Assembly: GCA_963573385.1 (NCBI GenBank)
Contig: CAUYLG010044331.1
Coordinates: 1 to 64,000, forward strand
Length of the DNA stretch: 64,000 nucleotides
Direction of reading: 5' to 3'
From: Cacajao melanocephalus
Taxonomy: Eukaryota > Chordata > Mammalia > Primates > Pitheciidae
In this document: piece by piece, positions 47,543 to 61,600 of the stretch
Layout of the letters: each line of letters starts with the position of its first letter
Numbering within the stretch: the first letter of the stretch is position 1
The notes under the pieces: model-generated
The model's input: only the letters and a program-made list of their open reading frames with translations
Databases searched by the model: none
Told to the model about the DNA's origin: nothing
Translations under genes and position numbers: made by a program

Positions 47543-50500
47543 CAAAGCCTTCCAGTGATTTGTTGCTTGTCCAACTTTCCCTGTTGGTAATATCTTCGTG
47601 GTAAATCTAACTTTCATGAACACAAATTCCATACCCTCCCTAGTTGTAATCATTTTGTTTTTGAAATTGGAGAAATGCTGAACTACACTACAAGTGACCC
47701 ATGACAAAGAAGACATTTTGAAGCAAACAAAATAAAGAAACTGACTACTAAAAAAATGGGAGCAAAAATTAGACTGAGAAATTTGGTGAGAGATCATCTT
47801 GTCTGTATTCACCTCAATTATCTTCTAATATAGATTGTGGTTATGGTTATTGTCAGCTTTTATATGAAAGAAATCTTAAATGACTATGTAGTATAGTACT
47901 TTCCAAAATTTTTAGGTAGATGAGATACAGCATGTTCCTCATAACAGTGGGAAATCATATTTTTACAAAACAAACCAAATACAGATTTTAGAACTAAGAA
48001 TATTAGCAACACATTAACCTTATCTATGAAACAAATGTGATTGGCAACCCTAACACTGAGACAGTTGTCAGAGATAAGCACGTTCGACTCCAATGAAGGT
48101 CCTTGAAGTATAACAAAAATACAAGGGACTACAGCCAGAACAAAGGGAGGGTATGCTCCCAGTGTAAGCCATGTTTAGGTCATTTTTAAAGATAACTGTA
48201 TGGAAATATTAAATCAAACTCTTTTCCAAAGATTTGTAGGCAATGTTAGATTTGTGTGTATGCATGAATACTTACACTATATGTATTCTTGTCCAATATC
48301 ATGCGTGAAAAGTTTCTTTGTAAGTTCCATTATTTCAAACTATGTTTTTTTCCGGCAGACTTTGTTCTCATGGCAAGTTTGTTGATTATCATTTTAAGTT
48401 GGCAATGCTTGGATTTTCTCTGCTTTGTGAGGTGGTGCCAGAACATTCTGGAAAGGTTATAGATTCTAGGCAAACATATAAAGTGAAGGAAGACAAACAT
48501 GCTCCTGGTAATTATTACAGTACATCACTGAATAAAGCATATAAATCTTTCATTTTTGTATGTGTATTATGCCTATATTTGTAGTCCTGAATCAATAATG
48601 TGACTGTTATCTTTTTCTATGTAGATTGCATGTTCTGATTTAAAATTTCAAAATGCTTTCCTATGTCAATGACAATCTTAATAGAGTCCAATTAGTTCCA
48701 CAAGGCACTTTCTGATGCACAAGCCTCTGGCTTGATTGCGGTGAATGGTGGGTATTTCCTGTGTTTAAGCCCACATATGGATTGAGTAAGGCAGTGGCAG
48801 AGGGACTACTGTTTTCCTTCACTACATCTTCATTTCTTTTTCACAGGCTAAGCCTTTTTGTTTTTCCTGGCTCTGTTGTCAAAATACTGACCAAAGTTTT
48901 GGCTCATGGTCTGAAATACCAGGCCAAAACAATCCTCTGGAAACTAGTGTGGCAAAATATATTTTAACCTATACATTCACCATTCAACCATGTGCATAAC
49001 CACACCCATTGACCCACTCTGTGGTTTAAAAACAACACGAGTTTGCCCCCAGAACAGTTTGATTTATATGACTAGTTTTTTCAAGCCTGCTCTACCAACA
49101 TTAAAAAATGTTCTGAGGCTTGGTTTCATCACATCTCTGGTGGAAAAAAAAAAAAAAAAAGGTTTAGTTACCCTAGGATCATTTTTTTTTCTTGTTTTTA
49201 AAAATAAGGTGAATTTCTTGTGCATTCTGCAGAATTTCCTTGCAAATGGTATTGAAGTAGAATCAGTAAGTAGTTAATGCAATTATTATCAGTATTTCCT
49301 AGTGGGTTACAAATAAGAAGAGATTAAGAATTTTCCTTGAATGAGTCATCATATTTTCCTTTTAGGTTAATTCACAGTGATTAATTTCTTGAATTGTCAG
49401 AATCCACCCTCTTTTTTTTGTCTTTTCAGAAGTCCTGCGTTAGTTCTTTACGAACTATGTTACATGATATGAAAGCTCCAAGAGCTGATTTTCCCAGTCA
49501 AGTTTAGATATTACTCAAGAGATATGATTATCCAGAAGTTATCCTGATAACTTTATTATCTGTGGCCTCTGCTGTTAATTATTCAGACATTTCATTTCCT
49601 CCCTGAATATTCAGTGAATCCCTCTTTTAAAGTTCTGAACTAATGAATTTTTGAATGACTGCCAGTTGCCTTTTATGTCAACAAAAACAGATTTTGATTT
49701 GCATCTAAAAGTACCTGCTCCACTCAAGATGTTTGCCTTCAACAAGGCTACACTGGAAAATTTTACTGAATTACATTAAATTTCCCACCTGGATTTTCTC
49801 CCAAATGAACAGCAAGAGCTAAAGTAGTCAAGAAAATATCCTTTGACTTTAAATTAAGTATTAAAACTTTCAGCAAAAGGCAATTTATAGTGTGTGCTGC
49901 AGAATATTTTATGGTTTTCCCTCTCTGAGCTAAAAGCAAAAAAAGAAAAAAGGAAAAAAGGAAAGTAAGGGAGGGGCAAAGTCTTTTCAATTGTAAGCAT
50001 CTCATTCATATTCTTTCTTCTTTTCTTTTTTTCTAATCTGATTAATATCTCCAGGAGGCCTGAAAAGAATAAAGTTTTTAAAGGTCCAAAATCTAGATCC
50101 TCCTTTTTGAAAGTAAAGGAAAATATTGATTTGGGAAGATGGCATAAGAGAGAGAAGAGGTAGAAAAGGAATGAGGGTGATGGGATTTCTGATTGCTGGT
50201 GACCTACTTCCGGGTAGCTGATAATACAATGTTTATTTTAGTTAGTTGGATCTTTAGACTTGATTGTTCTGTTCTATATCTTCAACCCAATTACTATTTG
50301 CTAAACTGTAAATTTCCATAAATCAGAGACATTCCGGGTTCAAACTACATTGCTACTTTTAGATTCCTGGATCTAATGGCTTTCATGTGCATTTAGGAAA
50401 AGGGTATAAGATCTTGAATTGAAGACAGCTTTGGGGGTAGTCACTGTCTGCTTGTCTGCCGGTACCTGCGCCTGTTACCAGGGTACCCTGGTTCTTAGGG

Positions 50501-53180
50501 CACCTAAGAATCTCTGACTGCCAGCAGTCTTCCCCTGGAATTCACCAGGGCTTCACAACCCATAGTAAAAGCACTAGTGTAATCCGGCATCCAAACACAT
50601 GCAACCCGGGGTAGAAGAGGGAGTGCTGGCTATGACACATTGCTAAGTACATCTCTTTGAGGAAATAGTACATACTCCAGACTTCAAGGGACATATAACT
50701 GTCAAGGAAAACCGACAAATGCATTAGAAGGCCAACAGTATACCTGGATCTCCTACATTTAAATGAGCTGTGTTTTCATAAGCTAAACTGTATGTTGTAG
50801 TGTGCCTTATAGATAATTAAAAATGTGTAGTCATTTCACAAAAAACAAAAGAGAAAAGCTGAAAATGCTTGGAGCAAACAAACTGTTATTTATGAACAAG
50901 AGGGCTTATCTTTATATCTGCGATTTGTTTAATATTGGTGCTAGAAATACTGGATACTGAGTATCAAGGGTTTTTTTTAATTAACTATGACTAATAAAAT
51001 ATTCCTTGAAAGGTTCAAAATTTAAAAAAATATTATATTGTATGATTTATTTAGAATGCATAGTTTATCACCTATTACTAATACATTTTTAGTCTCTCAT
51101 GCAACAGGAATACATCTGTTTTTAATACTTGCTGTATAGATTCATTAGCCTACCAATCTTTCTGATGTTTCTGCAGTGGCAGAATAAATATCATAATTAA
51201 TGCTATTTTTGTGCTTATATATGCCTTTGTTGTAGAAGATCAGAGATGTTATTGGGTTTGCTAATGTGACCTTGTTTTCCCCTCAGGTGATTAGTTTAGG
51301 AAATGAAGTGTGTCCACTCATTATCCATTGGAGATTGCAAAGATACCACAGACAATCAAAATTATAATTCCAAATGAAAAGAAATCATCATTCTTTAAAA
51401 GTGTTTAGAAGGGTGCACAGCAGGGCATATTTTCTTTCTTACTGGCAAGAGTTTGTAACTGGATATGTTAACATTACTGAGAACATGAAAACATGAAACA
51501 AAAGTATTGATTCAAGAATTTACTGAAGAAAAGAAACCAAGTGCACACTGGCTGGTTTTAGTTTATTCTTTTAAAGTATGAGTTACATCAGTTGTTTATG
51601 GCAGGCAGGTACAACTTGGCTGGTCCTTCTTGTCTTGCATTTTTCAACATACATGAAAGAAAGTGTTATTTGTATTGCTAAATTTACATTATCTCCTCTT
51701 TAATTGCATCAGCTGCTAACTAGATCTAGAAATAATGACATTTAAAGGGAAAATGGCAACCATCTCCAGAAGACTGCATTATAATGGAAGAACCTAATTA
51801 ATTTAACCTCACAATCCTACATAATGGCTAGCCTTCATCATTTCCACAGATGGAGCTCAGAGGAATTAACAGCATTGTACATCTCCACAGACTCCACAGA
51901 TTGGCTGGCCAAGGGGAGATTTTTCTTTACGTTCCTTTAATGCACATATTGACAATGTCTGCTTGAAGCATACTAAAAATACAGAGTGTATGGCATTAAC
52001 AGGTGAAAATGAAAAACTAATTATTACAAAAATACTTTGAAAGAGGCAAGACAAATTCTCTTTGTTAAGGGATGTGAGACCAAGAATTCAATATTACCTA
52101 TAAATATTTTTTCAAGTGACTTCTCCCCTCCTTCCTCGACTCTTCCTTCCCTTCCCCTCCGTTAAAAAAGAAAAAAAAAAGAAAATATTTTTTCAAATTT
52201 AAATTGCAACAGAAAAGGAAAGCAAGGCTTAACCTCAGGAAAATTAGAGATTTGCAGGTGTCTATACCTAGTATTTGAAAATGTCATTCTTCATTTATTT
52301 CTGCCATGAATAATTTGTAATATTTGCCAGAACTTTTGCTAATATAAGAAAATGGAGCTATGTAGGGTTTTTGTATTCATGCGCAGGTACATAGGGAACA
52401 TTTGAAAAAGATAGCTGGATCACCAGATTAGTTTAGCTGCTATGGTATTTCTTTTGCAGTGACTCTTTTCCTAGACACTATGTACTGCCCCAAATCATTA
52501 CCAGTAAAGAGGTCTGGGAGCATCTCTCCCAGTCATTTTTCTTCCAAAGAAATCAAGTTACATATATTTTTAGTAAACTATAAATTTGTTACTTCACATT
52601 CCTTCAATGTGAGTATAAACATGGATACGTGTTTCTCTGATCACAATAAACAGAGGTAATCTCAGAAAATATTAGCAATAGTCTCTGAGGGAACCCCAGT
52701 TCTAAGACCCTACTGATAATTTAGATGTATCAGATGAAAAAACAGTTCCTTTAATAGCTTTCCAAGAGGACAGTCATGAAATTGAAATTATTTACTTGGG
52801 TCTAATAGCGATCATAGAAATAGGAAAATGACAGCTTCGTAGTGTCATCTGAGAAAGAACATTGCCGGTATTAACGCAAATGGTTCCCCATTCATTCAAA
52901 TGTCCAGGGCACTTCCGTGAGCAAGCTCTGTATTAGGGACGAGAACCGGCCTTTCCTCCAGGTGCTTACAACGAATGTCTGGATTTACAAACGTTTTCTG
53001 TCAGAGTGGATTTTTAAGCCGTTGATCGAAACCTCCAAAATGTCCCAAATCTCTCTCCACCTCCAGAAAACTACCGTCAACCGCCCTCTGGGGGAGGGAG
53101 GACGTCTTTACCTGGAGAAAGCCCTGTTGGTCTTCAAGTGGCACATGGCTAACAATTAGCAACCTCCGTAAATGCATTAG
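47541..53180. other. 5.6 kb without recognisable transposon
   Basis: I see no Alu, L1, LTR or DNA transposon. Poly-A tracts occur at 49,143-49,160 and about 52,167-52,180. A block at 51,700-52,050 is listed separately. CpG content rises after about 52,860 ('attgccggtattaacgc', 'ttgatcgaaacctcc'). Confidence 0.55.
51700..52050. promoter_or_regulatory. Candidate conserved non-coding element
   Basis: A high-complexity block with many homeodomain-type TAATTA/TAAT cores ('acctaattaattta' at 51,792; 'aaaactaattattac' at 52,013), E-box like CAGCTG ('atcagctgctaac' at 51,708) and 'cattataatgg' at 51,777. There is no useful open frame. It lies 1.2 kb before the CpG-rich domain. Enhancer function is inference. 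Confidence 0.3.
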
Positions 53181-53984
53181 CAAAGGTGTTTCTCCAGGAA
53201 ACGGTAACTGGGCGTCGTTTGCGTCCTGCACAGTCACCTTCCTGCTTCTTGGAAAGACCCCGAGACGGCAGGGACCCGGCTGACCCGTCCGGGCTGGTCG
53301 GCACTTCCTGGCGCCTAGCTTTGTTCTTTCCCCGGACTCTGTCCCACGATTCCCCCCAGAGCAGTGGCGGCCCCAGAAATTCTAGGAGGCCTCAGCTAAG
53401 GGCAACAATTGGCTAGGGTCTTAGGGCTGGAGGTGGGGGGGTCTTGTTTTCAAGCTGCGCTGCACTGCACGCTCGCATTTTTACCTCTTAGATTGGACGT
53501 TCCCCGCGGGCGGCTAGGGGAGGCATGCTAACGCTGCCCCGAGCAACCCTTTAAAGGCTCCAACCCTGCCCTGAAACGGGTGGCTTGCACTTGGCCGCGG
53601 CTAAGACCGCCAAAAATGCGGGGATGTCCTTAAAGGAGAGCGGAGACTATGCTTTTCTTATCGTAATTTTCTGCCCGCGGCCGTTTTTGATAGTAAGGAA
53701 ATGGTACTGACCACAACACAGACTCTAGAACTGAGAGATGAAAACGGAGGTGGGGTTGGGGTTAGGGCTGGGGACCGCAGATTCTTAGAAATCAGAAAAG
53801 AAGGGCGAGGAGTTCAGGGTTTGGTCGCCGGAATCTGTCAGCTAGAGGGCATCTGGGTTTGGGAGTGCTGGGTCCTGGCCTTGGAGCGCGTCATTGGGAG
53901 GAAAACGCCCCAGCCTGTTGTCTCTGTACTTAGGTTAGAGGGGTTGCACTGGGAATCCGATCCCGAGTCTACGACCACCTTGCT

Positions 53985-54070
53985 GGGTGTTCATTCATTG
54001 AACACATATTTAATGGTGGCTCGCCCTGCGCCGAGAACTGTTTTAGACGCTGGGCATACGGCGACGTCAT
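53985..54070 (+). other. Ancient dispersed repeat tag in the CpG island
   Basis: The sequence 'gttcattcattgaacacat' and 'gctgggcatacggcgacg' matches the old phrase also seen at 22,560 and 44,000, but here it holds several CpGs where the usual form has TG or CA. Confidence 0.45.
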
Positions 54071-54175
54071 CTTGGGCAAGTCACTTGACCCCTGGGTATG
54101 TTAAATTTCTTCATCAGCAGAACTGCAGGGTTGGACGACTGCGATATCGCTAAGATCCCTTCGGCTGTCAAATAT
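54071..54175 (-). mobile_element. MIR SINE fragment in the CpG island
   Basis: The plus strand reads 'cttgggcaagtcacttgacc' (54,071) and later 'taagatcccttcggctgtca' (54,151), both MIR wording in reverse. Its CpGs ('ggacgactgcgatatcgct') are kept, as expected in an unmethylated island. Confidence 0.7.
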
Positions 54176-55620
54176 GACACAGGCACGAATGGGTGTGCCC
54201 TCCACTGACAGATGAGCCCCCTACTCTCGGCAGTGGGCGGGGAGAAGGACCCGATAGGCCATTTTGCTTTGGTCACTTCTGGGCAGGAGAGATGCTATTG
54301 TTCCTCGAGCTAAGCCAGTAGAACAGAACTGTGCAGTTGTGTGGAAATCTAACTCATGCTAGCCACGGATGAGGCTCATTTTCCAAAATACTGCCACAGT
54401 CTGGGTGGAAACTTTCTTCGGAAGCTTATCCTTGAGTATCTGACACTCCTTAGTGTCAGAACAGGCCTCCCTTTGCGACAAACGCGCATTAGGCCCCTTT
54501 ACAGCTAGGCGCCACGGGTCGGGCCCGTCCTTACCCTCACCCGGCGACTCTTGCCGTGACCCGGGGTCTCACTCCCGCCTAGCGCTCGGAGGAGAAACCG
54601 ACGCCAGTCGCTGCAGCCGGGGCTACCTCACTGGCTTGGCCCCCAGCCTGCGCTGCCCTGTGCGGCAGAGCCGCTTTTCCTGTCCAAGTCCATCGAAACT
54701 TTGCGCTTCCCGGGCGTTTGTCTCTAGCAGACGCTACAAGTGGAGTGCCAAAAACAGGGAGGGGACCGCCACCGCTACTCTGCCCCTGGCGTCACCTTGT
54801 GCTTTCCCCTCGCACCGGCGAGGCGAAGCGTTTCGCTAATCCCCGGGGGCCCCGCGTAAGGGCAGCAGCATCCCTGAACCCTCTCTGCAGGTCGTCTCCC
54901 CGACGCCACAGGTGGCTAGCAGGGCGCGGGTGGGCGCAGGAGCGCCTCTCAACCGCCCAGGCCTCCCGCTCCTTCTCCGCGCGCTGTGGCAGGGTGGAGA
55001 GAGGCAGCGTTCTACGGCTAGTCCGGCTCGGCGCCGTTCCCGTCTGTGACCTCCTAATCCCACAGCCACAGCACCTTCCTCTAACCTCCCACGGTGGGCT
55101 TAAAGCCTCCGGTTCCTTCTGGCTCATTCCTCCTGCTCCCTCCCCCGAACTCCCGACCGAGAGCTGAGAACCTGCGCCAGTGACTGCGCGGCAGCGTTGA
55201 CTGGACGCGGCCGCTGCGGAACTGGGGGGAGAGGCGGGGAAGCGAGGGAGGGGCGGGAGGAGACTGAACCCTGGGAGAGGCCGTGGGTTGGGGCAAACCG
55301 ATCCTCGAAGGGCTAAGCAGAAGCAGCTGCTAGTAATACGCGCCGCCGGGAGGCAGCCGGTTTCCGCGCCCAGGACACTCGTGGCTGCCGCGGGCGCGCG
55401 AGCGCGGGGGTGGCGGCGTGAAGACACCGAGCCAGCGCCTGCAGGACCGACCCGCAGGCCCCGTCCGCAAACTCGCCCAATCTTTAAGTGACTCAGCAGC
55501 CCCAGGGGGCTTTCCTGATCTGCTCTCCTCACCAAGACGTCCTAAAATGCCCCTTACATCCACTTCTCCCACTCGAAGGAGCGCTCTCCTTCGTTTCCCT
55601 TCCTTGCATGCGAAGAATGG

Positions 55621-58600
55621 TGCTAAATAAGCGTTATTCAAACCTCCACAAGAACAAGGGACGGTGGACGTCTGTTGAAGTCCCCTCACCTCTTCACACC
55701 CAGCATCCCTGCAGAGATGGCCACATGGTTTCCTAAGGTCAAGCAGCAAGGACAGGCTTCGCTTAGAAGGATCTCTTTGGTTATCTTTTCCCAAGTACTT
55801 CGGAGAAGCGAAATAAGGAAATGTCTGCTGCCGCGTTGGAAGCTAAAAATATTAGACAAGTGTTTGTATGAAGAATTTGGAAGCTTAAGAAAATGTCTGT
55901 CGTGGATGGAAATCCGTGACAAATCCAAACGGGTTTTTATCTATCATTATATCTCTCTCTATTACCTACACGAATATAAAAACCCCGTGATTTTACGAAG
56001 CATACATAAACCACAGGCATTTGGCATTTGCTCTTGTGTTTCATTTCCATACATTCGTGAATTGGCGATTGGCCTTCAAAATCTATATATTTGAAAATAT
56101 ATCTTGGGAAAAAAAAAAAGCTCAGCTCAACCTTTTATGCAGGTTTTATTTTTTTTTTAATTGGAGGAATGTTTTCTAAAGTATTCCCCTGCCACCCGGC
56201 CCCAGGTAGTCTCATGATTTCACAGCCTCTACTTCAGTGATATCCAGCAATAAAATCTTTGCGGTCCCCAAATACAATCATTCTAGAATTTCTCTCTTTG
56301 GATGCTTAGATCATGCAGAGTTTTCATTACAATCTTGTTAACAGGTTTTGTTTAATTCAAGACGTGTTAGAAAAGAAAAACAAAACTCAACATTTGTATG
56401 GGGAAATAATTTTTCTTAAATCTTGACTTGAGTTATAAGAAGTAGCACTTTGATGTATCTTCTCCTTTCCAAAGAAAATTCGTTTTTTATTTTACTTTTC
56501 AAATGATGCATCTACATTGATAGAAGTTTGTCTTTTCCTTTACAATAAATTATTTTTAGCCAAAAAAAGACACATTCTGAAGCAAAACAGCTTCCTGAAG
56601 GAATCCACTTTATTTATCTGCCTACCTGTTTAGCTACTCAAAACATATCATAAAAGGATGTTCTTTCATCTTCTCTAATTCCTGAGGGCCTGACTGCTCT
56701 CTAAAGGAATGAAAATGTCCTGTTTGAGGGAGTTGATACATCTTTGTGTCTTAGATTTGGACAAAGAAGCTGTTTGTGATCTTTGGTAAAATAATCTACA
56801 GCTACTTTGAAACAGACTCGGAAATTGCATCTCTCTTTTGAGGTTTCCCGGCAAAAATACCCACGACTTGCTTCTTGTACGTTTCTTTCCACAGACAGGT
56901 CCCTGTTCAGACCATCACCTTCCCTCTTCCACTTTTATTGGATAAGTGAAGATGTGAAGAACCAAAAACAATGCAGACTGGGAAAGAACAATGGAGATTC
57001 TCGAATTCTCAAGCTGTACCATAATTCCTAGTTTCACTTCTCCTCTCTTCCCCGCCTCCCCCAGCCTCCTATCCAATTTGCAGAACCACGTGTGCGGTTC
57101 TACATCCCACAGTCTCTTCTCGAGTTTCTTATACAGTTTTTGTTTTTTTCCTCTCAAGTAGTCAGGAAAAAAAATATGCCGAGGGGGAAAAAGGCCTGAA
57201 ATCGAATTGCAGATCCACCAGGCAGAGCTACAGGTCGCGCCTGCACACAGTACCAGATCCAGGAGTCTCCCAGGACTTCTAGGCGACTGCCTCAAAATAC
57301 ACCAGCGTCTTAGGCTTGAGAAACGAGATAAGCCTTGCATAAGAAGCTAGATTTCCGTAGAGTGAAGGTGAAATCGACGAAGAAAATCCTCCTACCTGAG
57401 GTGAATTTTGCTTAACTATATGAACTGGGCTCAAGTCTTTTCTTGGTCTTTTGGTCATAGGATTCCTCCCAAGTCGCCACAGACCTGCGGGCGACCCCTC
57501 TCTCTCTTTCTTTCTCTCTCTCTGTCCCCCCACTCCCAAGCTCAATTTTCACATCAAATGAGCCATTCATTTTTGATCCTTGCAACCACATTTGCAGTAT
57601 TTCTTGAACAGCAAACACTTCTTTGTGATGCAAACTATTTGATCAGCATTTCTAGCTCACAATTAATTTTCAACATGCGTTCATATCCCGGTTTCTGGCC
57701 TCACTGGCAATCCACTCCTAACAGCACAGAGTACAGGTAAACAAACGCACGCCACGTTTTGCCTCCGTGGATGTCATTGCATCTGCTTGCATGTAAGAAT
57801 TACCCGAGTTGCTGGGACCCGACCCAGACCTATTAAATTAGTGATTGAGACTGCTAAGGAGTTATACAGAACTTTAAAGAGTAAAAATTGTTAGAAGGGA
57901 TCACACTGCAGTGATCACAGGATTCATGTTATCTTGTTTACATATGTAAGTGTATGAATAACTGGTTTTTACTCCAACAAACATTTTGTCCCACCTGATC
58001 AGTAGTTTTCCTTAGCTGTTGTGATTTGAGTTTTCCTTTTACATACATACATTCTATGATTTTAAGGAAAGTATCTGTATTATGTTAGATTTAGGCAAAA
58101 TTTGGGCTAGCCATTTACCTCATCATCTTCAGCAAATTAAGTGAAATCCTGGGACAAATATTTCAGAATAAAATGGCCAACAGTTGTTAGTACACTGTGC
58201 ATTCTGAAAAACAAATGATAAAATTTATCCTTTGGAGTTCCTTCTTTCAAACTCACCACAAACATATGGTTTTGAGTTATGATTCAGTTTATACATATGT
58301 TTAATATCAGGTAAGAGCACTGGTTTTAAGTGATGCTATAAAGCAATTTTCAGTTTTCTTCTTTAAAGGATAGCTTAAGAATAATGCGTTTATTTCATAA
58401 AAATAGAATACCCTAGCCAAACAATACACACAAAATATCTCCTGTTAGAAGAGAAACCACATGGAGGCAAGGAATAAAAACAGAAAACAAACAGACAACA
58501 AAAGAAAACAAGTCAACCCCAATCAGCAATTCAGCCCTCTATCTGACTAATATTCTAGGACACTTAGATTTTCATTACCCAAAATAGCTTTTCAGTGCTT

Positions 58601-61600
58601 CTTCTTATATGTTAAGAAGTGAAGACAATTACCATGTTGGAAACTTAATTTTCCTCACTCTAAATGTTTTATACTTATCAAACAAACAATGTATTGTTAG
58701 CTTTCTTCTTTCCACTACTCCTTTGGCATCAATTTTGGCACTTTGGTGGTACTTGGTTTGGCATACAAGGCAAGTCTGACAATTATTTTTACTGCTACCT
58801 CTAGGACTACTCTTCAGGCTTATTGTTGGCCAACGGAGAGCTGCTTGTTTTGTCTCAATGGGCCTCCATCCAGCCTGTGTTTTTATAGAATAAAACCTTT
58901 AATGTCACATCTTTTTGATGAACCCAAGCTTTCATATCCTGGCCTTTGTAAAATAAGGGTATACCTGTTTAGTTTTGTTTTTGCATGAAGACAGAACTCA
59001 CAGAATGAAATAGATTTTTCTTTTTAAAAAGTTTAACAGTAATTTACAACTGTAAACCAAAGTCAACAAAAGTATTATCAGCAATCTGCCAAAAGCATGG
59101 TCAGGAAATAGCAAATGAGATTTAACCTAGATAAGTGCAAGTAGTATGTCTGGGGAAATATAATCTAAAAGTCATAAACTTGAGGTTCACTCTTCGTGAG
59201 TCAAACTTTGAAGCATTTCCTTTCTGCTGGCCATTAGGGTTTACTTGTGGAGCATGCAGTTCTGTTCTAAACCGTACTGGAAGAGCAAAATGATGAATAT
59301 TATTTTTAAAATTTACCTGCAATTTTATTCTTGAAGAAAAAAGTGCTATATTTAAAATTCCCAAGTTGTGAGAAAAAATAATAAATCTGATGTTTGTTTG
59401 TCATATGATGTAGACATTTTAAAAGAACCATTGCCTTTTTCAGGGGGAGAGGGAGAACATGTGACTGATATATTGAGTAATCATATTCCCCAAAAGCACT
59501 TGTTAAATATCATTTTTGTAAATGTCAGCTCACAAATGGATATGGTAATAAATAGAAAAATCTGGATAAAAGTGAATTGAAAGTTCAGGAAAGTTTTACC
59601 TGTAACAGCTGACAACAAAAAGCATATATATAGGCATATATATGACAACAAAAATGTATAGACATATATATGTATACATATTTCCACCAAGAGAAAAAAG
59701 TGATAAAATAAAAATTAGATAAATTAAGTTAAATATTCAGAAACACTTTATCCCAGTAACTTTGATTCACTAAAAGAAAATGTTCAACAAAATAGATTTT
59801 ACTTTTTAGTTAATTAAACATAAAGTTTAGCATAGTAATTATTTATAAGACATAGGTAAAACATTACTTGAAAATTAACCTTACGTCTTTGCTTTAGTGG
59901 AAATCTGGCCAAGAATCCTAGTGTTGCATTCCTCACTTGGTCTCCTAAGCTGTCAGTGACAAAAGATAAAAGTAAGCTTGTTCCCTTCACCCCAGATCCT
60001 TTCACTGCATACCTCCCAAATCCCTGGTATAATTAAAGAATCTGTCCTTTAGAAGTCTTAATGGGGAAATTTACTTCCTAATGTTAGTCAACAATAGCTG
60101 CTTTAGAAAACCAGTCGTAATGCAATAAGAAATTGGGCAAAAAAGTCACAATTTATGTCTCAAGTAATAAGTTCCTACCTAGTGAGTGAACTTCTCCCTA
60201 GTTTAGTTCATACATATTTTAGAGGATCAATGGGCATAGAAATTAATTTTCAGATTACAGCATATTCCCGTAAAGAGTACATGTACTTATTTATAATATA
60301 AAGATCCAAGAGCTTAGAGATTGTATCTTTAGTCTTAGTATAACTTTTGTTGGCGTTATTATTCTAGTCCCTTCAACTAATGCTCTCTAGACTGAAGAGA
60401 TGCACTTTATACTGAAAGAGTTAACATAATTCCTCACCATATTGAGTGATTTAGCTAAATGAAAGAAAAAAAGCCCAGTGTTGGAAAAAAATGATTTTTC
60501 AAAATTGTTTCTTTAAATTGCTTCTGTATATAAGAAAATTCGTAACTCGTACCTGGGGAGTTGGCTTCACTCTAAGCTGTTCCCACATGGTCCAGTCTTC
60601 TCTCATTGATGCTCAGGAATAAACCTTGATCTCAGTTAAAGGGTTGCATCTTCATTCTCCTTCTTAAGAATAACTCCTTTTAGGTGCATTTGGCAAGTTT
60701 TTCTATAGGAAATTACATTGCCAAACTAAATAATGAAGAAATTTTCAAAGTGTGTCCGTGTGTGAGACAAAGAGAGAAAGAGAGAGAATTTCTTTTGAAT
60801 TGGGACTGATTACAACATACCTAACCTCTTAGTGTAGGGAGAGTATAAATGCTCAAAGTACTAAAAACTCTTGTTGATGTTTGGCCTTTGCCTTTTGTAG
60901 GTCTGAATTTGAGAATATGAATAGAATTCGAGTTTAAATGTACTTTTCTGTCACGTGTTCTGTGTTTATGCCATTAGCCAGAGTATAACTCTACACTTCA
61001 GCAATTTTTGTCTTCATGTGAAAAAAACCATTGTAATTTCTTTATGATATATAATGTAGGTTAGGATAGCAGTTAGGATTAACATTTTATGATATGTAAA
61101 CAGCTGAATGTTCTAAGTCCAATATAAACCAACAGATGCATAATTGAGTCCATATGGCATATTCTAGTTACTCACATGGAAATTCTACAGATAAACATAT
61201 CTATATTTATGTCTATGTCAATATATGTATATAAACTCAAATATCTCAGATGGATAATTATGAATATATGTTCTAGCTTGTTTTGGCTTGGTGTTGCAAA
61301 GGACATTTAAATTTTTATTGAAAATTGTATTCATACTTGTATTCATGTAAAATTTAAAAATTAAGTATACTTTAATCAAAAATAAACCCATCTTGGGTGG
61401 TATAACTCATTTGCAGGTGGTGACCCTATACCCAGGCAGGACTATAAATCCACACTGTGTGCCTGGGACTGATTTGGGATTTGAATTTCTGATCTGGCTG
61501 AGTGATGTGTAAAAACCTCAAGTAGTCAACAGCTCCCTATTGGCTTTGCATCTGAGGGGCTCAAGAGCATTGTTTATTCCAGCAAGTGTCTGGAATACAT

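Larger units (their letters stand above)
53180..55620. promoter_or_regulatory. CpG island
   Basis: CpG dinucleotides, rare elsewhere in the window, become frequent here, densest at about 54,450-55,560. There is a NotI-type GCGGCCGC at 55,207-55,214 and GC-box motifs (gaggcgggga at 55,231; gggcgggagg at 55,251). Sequence is repeat-free apart from one old SINE patch at about 53,985-54,175. Islands of this kind usually mark promoters active in many tissues or of developmental regulators. No TATA box or start site could be placed, and no coding exon was recognised, so the strand is open. The open frames of 128-247 codons in this region overlap each other on both strands and are taken as chance. 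Confidence 0.85.

Noticed and set aside
53701..54153. 150-codon plus-strand open frame
   Set aside because: Its 3' third runs over two ancient repeats, which argues against an old conserved coding exon. No domain is seen.
54792..55535. 247-codon minus-strand open frame in the CpG island
   Set aside because: It overlaps several other frames on both strands, is rich in Arg, Ala, Pro, Gly and Ser as chance GC-rich frames are, and shows no recognisable domain. GC-rich DNA has few stop codons.
57734..57741. Splice-donor-like aggtaaac after a 110-codon frame
   Set aside because: The frame holds low-complexity Ser/Leu repeats from a CT tract and the donor match is partial.
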